Positions 57,701 through 64,000 of a stretch of DNA of 64,000 bases are shown one piece after another. The stretch is taken from contig NC_072790.1 in NCBI RefSeq assembly GCF_028583425.1, positions 10,336,552 to 10,400,551 on the forward strand. Reading direction: 5' to 3'. The notes beneath the pieces are model-generated. The model was not told the DNA's origin. It saw only the letters and a program-made list of their open reading frames with translations, and searched no databases. The translations under genes and the position numbers were made by a program. The DNA is from Eublepharis macularius. Lineage: Eukaryota; Chordata; Lepidosauria; Squamata; Eublepharidae. Numbering within the stretch: the stretch's first letter is position 1; each line of letters begins with the position of its first letter.

Positions 57701-60700
57701 GGCTTCATCTTAGGGGCAGGCAACCATTTCTGGCATGAGTGCCCCCGCACCACAAATACCTGTCAGTCGATTTTTGGTGTGCCAGTAAACAAAAGGGAGG
57801 AAGGGGGAGACAGAAGTGCTGGACTTGGCCAGATCCACGGGGAGCAGGGCCAGCCCCAGAGGCAGTGCCTATGCTGTTGCCCCGTGGGCTTGCTCCAGGC
57901 CCAGTGCGTGGGTCCAGGAGGCCGTGACGGGAGCACCTGCTGTTGTCCCCCATGCTGTTAAGCCCGGCAGAGCTGCCAGGACCAGTGCCCTGACTGGGGG
58001 CTGCGGGGCCGGGGGTCAGATAGGGCTGAGAGAGACTGTGTTTCTGACGTGTTAAATTTTTTCTGACGCCACGTGTTATAGCTTCAGTTCTTCTAGCGAA
58101 CCAATCCAATTTCACATTGGATGCTTGAAGTCAAGGCCTTAAAATCATGCTCTTAGACATCCTCCCTAAAACCATCTAGCCTGAAGAAGAGTTCTGAAGA
58201 ACTCAAAAGCTTGCACCACTGTTCTTTACCTAGTGTTTGCTGCCTTTTTGAAAAACAAATAATTGTGTGCAAATGCATTTTCAGGCATCTGTTGCTCCGT
58301 TTGTTTGCCCTTCACCACCTCTAACTGAGGGAACGTGAATGTGCCCCCCCCCCCCATCTCTTCTGGATTTGAAGTCTCGGTCAGAAAAGAAGAGGAATGG
58401 TCCTTGGTGATAGAGAGGATGTAGGAGTGCCAGGTCAACAGCATTCCTTGGCCTGGAGACCAGTTGTAGGGTTCCTGTTTAACTTTCACATTATGCAAGT
58501 GACACATTGCCCACAAGACTGGTTAGGTGGGTGGTGAGCATAAATCTTGTTTCTGTGTTACGGAACTCTGTGATGCTTCATGGAAAGTCCCAGCCCTGGA
58601 GGAGTTGGCATCCCTGCTCTGTGGAGGCACAGGGGAGCCGTGGAAGTAGGGAAGCAGCAGAAAGATGGACGGGATGGCTTCCCTGCTCCTAAGAGAGAGT
58701 GCCATTTGCTGCCCTCCATTTTCAGGCATGTCTGTTGCAGGGGTGCATTCGGTCTGCCCTAAAGGCCCCGGTTAAAAGAAGAAGCGTTGAGTCCATTTCA
58801 GTGCTGATTTTTCTGTGATTTGTTTACAGTGCTGTGTAGGTAGCAGGTACTGTCATGCAGGCGTGGTGGTTCGAGTGATGGGTGTGAGAGAGAAGATCTA
58901 AGCCTTGGTCAGCTCTCAAGTCTTTTTAATGATACAATCAGTTTGAACTTCGTTCTGCTGTTTCTAGATTTATCCTTCCGAGTTTGGAAAAGAGAGAATG
59001 AAAGAAGAAGAGGTGAAGGGGCCAACAGAACTACTGAGCCTTCCTGAAGACGTTACAGAAAAAGATGGGTATGAAACATGATTTCAGTTTCTACTCTCCC
59101 TCTAAGCCTGCAGTCCTTTGCACGCTTGGGAGTAAGCTGTGCTTAACTCATTAGGGATTATTTCTGAGTAAACATGCACAAGAGTAGGCTGTCAATCTGT
59201 GAGGCTCAAGGCTGTGAGGTTTTAAACAAAAAAAACCCTCTCTCCCCTCAGGTATGCCCCAGAGCATTAGGCTAAAAAGAGCAGCTAAGGTATTTGTAGC
59301 CCTTGTGAAGACGGACCACGATGGATTCAGCCGTATGGGCAAACAAGGCAAAGATGGAAAAAAAGTGATGTTGAGTCTAGATATTAGGCATGCTCTGTTG
59401 TGTCTCCAAGGCTATGTAGGCAGACTGGCTTCACCAGAAAGAAATGTTTGGTAGACCAGAGCTAGTCTTTGGGCCATTAATTCCCTAATGTCAGTGGGAA
59501 TAAAAACAGCTTCGGCATAGCTTCGGAGTATTCAGCCTGCTTTATCTCAGATAGTTTTCACAACAGCTTTGTTATCATCATCATCATCATAGCATTCGAT
59601 TTATATACCGCCCTTCAGGACAACTTAATGCCCGCTCAGAGCAGTCTACAAAATATGTTTTTATTATCCCCACAACAATCGCCCTGTGAGGTGGGTGGGG
59701 CTGAGAGAGCTCTGGAAGAGCTGTGACTAGCCCAAAGCCACCCAGCAGGCTTCCAGTGGAGGAGTGAGGAATCAAACCCGGCTCTCCAGATTAGAGTCCT
59801 GCGCTCTTAACCACTACACCAAACTTTCTCTCAGTAGGCCAGTTTGATCCCTGTGTTACAGAAAGGGAGAAGGGAGGCTGAATCTCGCTGAGAGCCATTT
59901 TCCTAGGGCGGTGATCTCCAGGCGGTGTGCATGGGTGCCATGGTGCCTGTTGATGTGTTCTCTAGCACACTCTTGCTTTTTACCCAAACCAAAGAGCCAT
60001 TGCTGACTTCTTGCTTCGTGAGAGCCCAGAAGGCATCTGCTTTGTGTCTGCAGGGAGCCCCAGTCTAGAAACAGCAACCTCCCTCAGGGGAGAACACTTG
60101 GTTTGGATTGGCCCCAGCCCCCATGGCAGCCATTTTGTTTTCAGAACTCCAGAAGTGGCTGGAAGGTCAGCAGTATTGGAGACCCCTGACCCAGGGTTGC
60201 TCGGCAAATTCATGACTGAAGCAGAATTTGAAGTAGGGATTTCCTAGCTCACCGGTCCGTCTTCTAGCCCCCTTTTGGAAATCCATGAATCTTCTTCATC
60301 TTCATTAGATTCGCTGTTGAATCCATCTGTTCAGCCACGTCCTCAACTCGTGTTGCTTGAAGAGGGCTGCTTCCCTCACTGTATTTAAATGTAAACCTAA
60401 TCTTTATACCTTAACAACTGTGCCGTGAGAATGTGACTGATACAGTCACCAAACAGGTACATGTGCACCTGCCCCCGTCCACTTTCCCCCCTTCAAGAGC
60501 CGGGATTAATTGCAGCCTCTTGCGAAAGAGGCACGTTGATAGCAATGACAAGGGTATTGTGCAGTGGGCGTTCACCATTAGATGGCGCTTTCCTCCAGCA
60601 TTGGATGACCAACGCTGATCTGCTAGTGCGGAAAAGCCTGAGCTGTTCCACCTTGAGCACTGGAAAAGGGACACATTCTGCTAGTACTTTGCTTGACATC

Positions 60701-63700
60701 TCCTACATATTAGGTGATCTGGTGAACAGGATGGTCCTGGCCCAGAAGGGAAACCTTAAGGGATCCTTCTCAGTGCTGCTACTTCTGTGCACGGGCTGCC
60801 GGCAAAGCAGCACTTTAAGGGGAATTGTAGAAGAAATCATCACTGCTGCTTATTGAAGAATTTCAGCCACATTCTTGGCTGATTGATAAAATCAGGGGAC
60901 ACGTCCACTTGCACACGGCAGTTGTGCATTAGATCTGGACCATCATCAACAACAACATAACAACAACAACAGCAACATTCAATTTATATACTGCCCACTC
61001 AATAGTTTACAAAGTATGTCATTGTTATCCCCACAACAACCACCCTGCGAGGTGTGTGGGGCTGAGAGAGCTCTGAGAAGCTGTGCCTGACCCAAGGTCA
61101 CCCAGCTGGCCTCAAGCAGAGGAGTGGGGGAATTGGACCCGGCTCTCCAGATTAGAGTCCTGCTTCTCTTAACTCCAAACTGGTGCGAGCCTCCCCTTTC
61201 CAGGAGGGCCAAGATCCCAAAGGCTGGATCCTGACATCTGGGGGCAGAGTCCCATTTGCGGTACGGGGCTTGCCTGCTTCTTTTGCTGCTGCAGCAGCCT
61301 GCATGCCCTGGAAAGCAGCTTTGAAGCATCGAGAAACTTCTGGAATAGCTTTTGATGGGGGGGGGGGGCCGTGGCAGCACTGCAACCTAAAGGGTGTGTA
61401 TGGAAGTTGGGGAACCCTTGAGCAAATGCACGTAGCCAGTACAAGCAGAAAGCACCTTTGGGGCCAACCCACAGAATTATGCCAAACTTCGCACATCTTT
61501 TTATCTAGTAGATATTCCTGATGCCACACGAAACGTTGCTTTTGAAGGTCAAGGGGGCTGCTGTTCAGGGGGGCGGGGGCGGAATTCGAAATCATAAAAA
61601 TACAAGTACACAAAAGCACTAAAGTGGATCTCAGCATCCTGTTCCCTGAGCCCTGCCTGGGAGGTCCCACTTGCTTGATAATAATGCTTGTGCAGTTATA
61701 CTGCTGGCCTCTGTCCCTACAGGTCCAGGCTCAGTCCTGGCATGAGAAAATAACAACAATAACAACATTCAATTTATATACGGCCCTTCAGGATGACTTA
61801 ACACCCACTCAGAGCGGTTTACAAAGTTTCCATTATTATCCCCACAACAACAATCCCCCTGTGAGGTGGGTGGGGCTGAGAGAGCTATGGAAGAGCTGTA
61901 ACTAGCCCAAGGTCACCCAGCTGGCTTGGGGAATCAAACCTGGCTCTCCAGATTAGAGTCCTGCCGCTCTTAACCACGACACCAAACTGGCTCTCAAATA
62001 CCTTTGAAACACTTTCTCAGCTCCTGCAGTATCATGCTTGGGGGACAGGGAGTTGGCAGTGAGCCTCGAAGCATCTCATAAATCTTGTCTTTAGTCATAA
62101 GCATTGTTAGCGTATCTGACAGTGAAATCCTAAACAGAGTTACTCCAGTCTAAGCCCATTGATTTCAGTGGACTTAGGCTGAAGTAACTGTGCTTAGGAT
62201 TTCACTGTGAACCTGGTAAAGAGCCTCATACTTATACTTTGACACACACTCTTAAGCTCTCCTGCCCAGTGTGTTCATAATTAAAAAATGAGATTGCAAT
62301 GCGTAACATTGACTTAACTCTCTTCATTTTTGCAGCATTTTTAAGGAGAAACAGAGAGATTATCAGTTCAAGCGGCTGAAATATTTCTATGCTGTAGTAG
62401 AATGTGACTCTCCAGACACTGCCAATAAAATTTATGAAGAATGCGATGGGCTGGAGTTCGAAAGCAGTTGTTCGTTTGTGGACCTGAGGTATAATGAATG
62501 GATGGCCTGTGTAATGTTTTTAAAAGCCTAGTTAAAAAGGGTTAAATTTAAGCATCTTCTCAAGCTGATGCTAAAGTAAGTGACTGAAGTCTCCCGCTAA
62601 ACGGGGGTCTTCAGGTGTCTTCAGAGAACTCAGATGTGTGCAAGAGAATTCCATGCTTATAAAACAGCACTGAGATGCAAAGGGTGGGCAGCGTGCTTCG
62701 CTCTGCATTTCGGCCTAAGGCTCGTTGGTTATTTGATTGGAGGTAGGGGTGTTAAGATACGTTCACGTTTAGCAGACTCGAGGCATGAAGTTGCCGTAAC
62801 TTCTGTGGTGGAAAGTTGCATGACGATACTCTCCCGTGATACAAGGGGCATAACCTCAGGATCTTTCCTGTATCCTCTTAGTACTATTTTAATGCCAACA
62901 TTAAAAGTTACAGATATTTCATTACAGGTCAGTTTAATTGGCGGTGTTCAGTTATAGAAAGGTCAGAAACCGTATCTGACCATGGGGCCTAAGTAAAGTA
63001 GGTATGGTGATGGCTGCTAGCACAGATGGTATCGAAAGGGGGTTAGACACATTCATGGAAGAGAGGTCCGCCAGTGGCTACACACCATGGTGAGCAAAGG
63101 GAACCTCCGTGTCCAGAGGCAGTCAACCTCTGAAACTCAGTGCTAGGAGGCAACGGGGGTGGGGGGGGTGGGAGGGGAAGCCTGGCCTTCACGCGCTGCT
63201 GGCTGGCCTTCCGGGGCAACCGGTAGCCACTGTGTGGAACTGGATGCTGGACTGGATGGACCACTGCTCTGATCCCACAGGGCTCTTCTTACGTTCCAGA
63301 GGGCCCTCCCAGTTCCCTGCGAATGACGAACAACGATTGCGGGTCTAGATCCAGTGCGGACAGTTGATCCCAGGTTGGGTCCAGAGCGCCATCAGCTCAG
63401 TGAAGGTGGTGGGAAGGAAGAGCGGAATGAACTTCCGCGGCCTCCCACAGCAGTGGCTCTGGGCTGAGGGCGTTCACAGCCTTCTTGCTTGAGATCCTTA
63501 AACAGAAGATGCCAGGAATTGAACTTTCAGCCTTTTAGGTTGATATCAAGCCCCCCTCCTTCGAGGCCTTATCACGTGTTCCGGGTGGTGAGGATTATTC
63601 TCTGTTAGTCTCCAGCATCTTTGATTCAGCAGCAATAATAGAAACTCAGTCGTTTTCCGTGGAGCTGCTCTGGAGCCGGCCAGACATTCCCGGTGCAGAG

Positions 63701-63988
63701 CCAAAGGGCCATCCTTCCCTCTCCTGACTGAGCTTGAGCAACAGGTCTCTGTTTATCTCACAGCTAATATGTACAGCATTAATTGGAAAGAAACCGGGCC
63801 TATCGCTGCTTTGTTCCTTTGAAGGCTTGCGCTACGTATTTTAATAACACTTCATTTTCTTTTGCCTTTTAAGATTCGTTCCAGATGATGTGACATTTGA
63901 CGACGAGCCAAAGGACATGGCCTCAGAAATGGACGGAATGGCGTATAAACCCAAGTTCTTCACATCTGCTGCTGTAGCAACATCAAAG
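51326..63988 (+). CDS. ESF1: ESF1, nucleolar pre-rRNA processing factor, 5' part (6 coding exons)
   Basis: Six exons join in phase to 454 residues and the gene continues past the right edge. The N terminus ([20 protein letters not shown] then [14 protein letters not shown]) is almost identical to human ESF1. It is followed by a Lys/Ser/Glu-rich segment and a long acidic tract ending [16 protein letters not shown]. The conserved core comes next: [59 protein letters not shown] and [22 protein letters not shown]1 acts in the nucleolus in 18S rRNA maturation; the core resembles an RNA-binding fold. The chosen ATG gives [13 protein letters not shown], matching human MSSKQEIMSDQRF; an in-frame ATG at 51260 lies inside the intron. 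The acidic segment is clearly shorter than in human. Confidence 0.96.
52105..52300 (-). mobile_element. tRNA-derived SINE, reverse, diverged
   Basis: ACAGCCCTGTGAGGTAGATT and GGATCATCCAGTTGATTTTA match the same family, with a decayed head. Confidence 0.5.
52345..52460 (+). mobile_element. Second tRNA-SINE family, with internal hairpin
   Basis: GAGAGCCAGTGTGGTTAGTG, then a snapback hairpin (52359-52390), then GCTTGCTGGGTGACCTTGGG. Confidence 0.6.
53008..53130 (+). mobile_element. Second tRNA-SINE family, tail half
   Basis: ACAGGTTGTTGTGAGGATGA, AGCAGCTTTGGGGCAAAACG and a (GAATAAATAAAT) end. Confidence 0.55.
53989..54173. mobile_element. GGGTTGGATCCAGCC-family element in ESF1 intron 2
   Basis: TTGGTTGGTCGGATTCAACC at the left and GCCAGGATCCAGCCCCGT at the right are diverged family ends. 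The interior (GGAGTGAAAATGCTG) matches the other copies. Confidence 0.55.
54527..54939 (+). CDS. ESF1: ESF1 acidic exon (exon 3)
   Basis: 137 codons rich in Glu, Asp and Ser (for example [18 protein letters not shown] and [12 protein letters not shown]) with the conserved [13 protein letters not shown]. It ends AAG followed at once by GTGAG, the left target duplication of a solo LTR. Confidence 0.95.
54945..55787. mobile_element. Solo LTR with 5-bp target duplication
   Basis: An 843-bp unit begins TGTCAGG and ends CCTGACA (TG...CA with a 7-bp inverted repeat) and is flanked by GTGAG at 54940-54944 and 55788-55792. No internal retroviral or Gypsy-type region is attached, so it is a solo LTR left by recombination. 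It includes two imperfect tandem units of about 70 bp (around 55470-55600, with GTTAACCCCTGTC in each). AATAAA-type signals exist on both strands; the minus-strand one suggests a minus orientation, without certainty. The intact ends and duplication suggest a fairly recent insertion. Confidence 0.85.
55808..55885 (-). repeat. Tail repeat, reverse, partial
   Basis: GCTGGAGTCCAGTGGCACAT and TTGAGAGTCAGAGCTATCTT. It starts just after the solo LTR. Confidence 0.5.
56895..57008 (+). CDS. ESF1: ESF1 exon 4
   Basis: 38 codons: [20 protein letters not shown] then [18 protein letters not shown]. Nearly identical to human. Acceptor CATGCAG, donor GTAAGC. Confidence 0.97.
57120..57298 (-). mobile_element. 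tRNA-derived SINE, reverse
   Basis: ACAACCCTGTGAGGAGATTC, CAGGTCACCCAGTGAGCTCC, GGATTTGAACCTGGTTCTCC and AGCTTAACCATTATGCTGTG read as a reversed tRNA SINE. Confidence 0.65.
58165..58240 (+). repeat. Tail repeat, forward, partial
   Basis: GCCTGAAGAAGAGTTCTGAA and CTCAAAAGCTTGCACCACTG; weak but recognisable. Confidence 0.4.
58968..59068 (+). CDS. ESF1: ESF1 exon 5
   Basis: [20 protein letters not shown] then [13 protein letters not shown] plus two bases; acceptor TTTCTAG, donor GTATGA. Confidence 0.96.
59105..59190. repeat. Diverged palindromic repeat relative
   Basis: TGCAGTCCTTTGCACGCTTG, GGGAGTAAGC and TTCTGAGTAAACATGCAC are family marks of this lizard repeat. Partial copies also lie at 50565-50630, 51955-52020 and 55965-56050. 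Confidence 0.45.
59573..59832 (-). mobile_element. Sauria-type tRNA SINE
   Basis: (ATC)n then GCATTCGATTTATATACCGC, full body, ending CTCTTAACCACTACACCAAA (tRNA-like head reversed). In ESF1 intron 5. Confidence 0.88.
59833..60948. other. ESF1 intron 5, unique-looking part
   Basis: No gene or clear repeat was recognised between the Sauria SINEs. ORFs at 60461-60856 lack family resemblance. Confidence 0.4.
60949..61182 (-). mobile_element. Sauria-type tRNA SINE
   Basis: (AAC)n then ATTCAATTTATATACTGCCC, with part of the tail deleted, ending TCTTAACTCCAAACTGG. Confidence 0.85.
61750..61995 (-). mobile_element. Sauria-type tRNA SINE
   Basis: TAACAACAATAACAACATTC tail and full body, ending CCACGACACCAAACTGGCTC. 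It is the third Sauria copy in ESF1 intron 5, all in the same orientation. Confidence 0.88.
62120..62207. mobile_element. Short palindromic MITE (CAGTGAAATCCTAA)
   Basis: CAGTGAAATCCTAAACAGAG pairs with CTGTGCTTAGGATTTCACTG around a central TTGATTTCA. TGA flanks each side. Diverged relatives occur near 36847, 50565, 51955, 55965 and 59105. Confidence 0.65.
62336..62488 (+). CDS. ESF1: ESF1 exon 6
   Basis: Reads [39 protein letters not shown]; phase 2 to 2; acceptor TTTGCAG, donor GTATAA. The junction codon is Gly where human has Trp (EKDWTSREK), and the following residues differ. Confidence 0.96.
62990..63300 (+). mobile_element. CR1 LINE 3' end fragment
   Basis: GGGGGTTAGACACATTCATG and TGGACTGGATGGACCACTGC, ending CTCTTCTTACGTTCC, are CR1-type 3' UTR marks. 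It lies in ESF1 intron 6. Confidence 0.7.
63874..63988 (+). CDS. ESF1: ESF1 exon 7
   Basis: [20 protein letters not shown] then [18 protein letters not shown]; acceptor TTTTAAG, donor GTACCT. This is the last exon before the window ends. Confidence 0.96.
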
Positions 63989-64000
63989 GTACCTTAACCA

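Overview
The window is nuclear DNA from a vertebrate, most likely a squamate reptile (lizard; gecko, lacertid, skink or similar cannot be told apart here). The evidence is three host genes with vertebrate exon structure and high protein similarity, plus a dense repeat load typical of lizards: Sauria-type tRNA SINEs, 5S-rRNA-derived SINEs, CR1/L2-like and L1 LINEs, Penelope-like scraps, and many short inverted-repeat DNA elements, several with clean 8-bp target duplications.

Layout. 1-36135: the 3' three quarters of SEL1L2 on the + strand (15 coding exons seen, entering from the left edge; 504 residues and the stop). 36136-38220: a short intergenic stretch between two convergent 3' ends. 38220-49990: the complete NDUFAF5 gene on the - strand (11 coding exons, 333 residues). 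49430-50270: a CpG-rich, TATA-less bidirectional promoter shared by NDUFAF5 and ESF1, with a CRE, an adjacent CCAAT box and two ETS cores. About 50150-64000: the 5' half of ESF1 on the + strand (one probable untranslated exon and six coding exons, 454 residues), running off the right edge. The order and relative orientation SEL1L2-NDUFAF5-ESF1 is that of human 20p12.1, recalled from general knowledge.

The genes do not form a pathway. SEL1L2 is a Sel1-repeat paralogue of the ER-associated degradation adaptor SEL1L. NDUFAF5 is a mitochondrial SAM-fold complex I assembly factor. ESF1 is a nucleolar pre-rRNA processing factor. NDUFAF5 and ESF1 are likely co-expressed housekeeping genes because they share a promoter.

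No new gene system was found. The most interesting structures are: (1) a solo LTR with intact 5-bp target duplications inserted at the sixth intron base of ESF1, so that duplicated host sequence plus the LTR's first base form the working splice donor; (2) a decayed second copy of one SEL1L2 exon with its flanks, hit by a hAT element exactly at its old splice acceptor; (3) a DNA element abutting the presumed ESF1 exon 1 splice donor; (4) two GC-AG introns in two adjacent genes; (5) several perfectly framed transposon insertions and near-perfect hairpins. Repeat family names were assigned by eye and should be treated as family-level labels.
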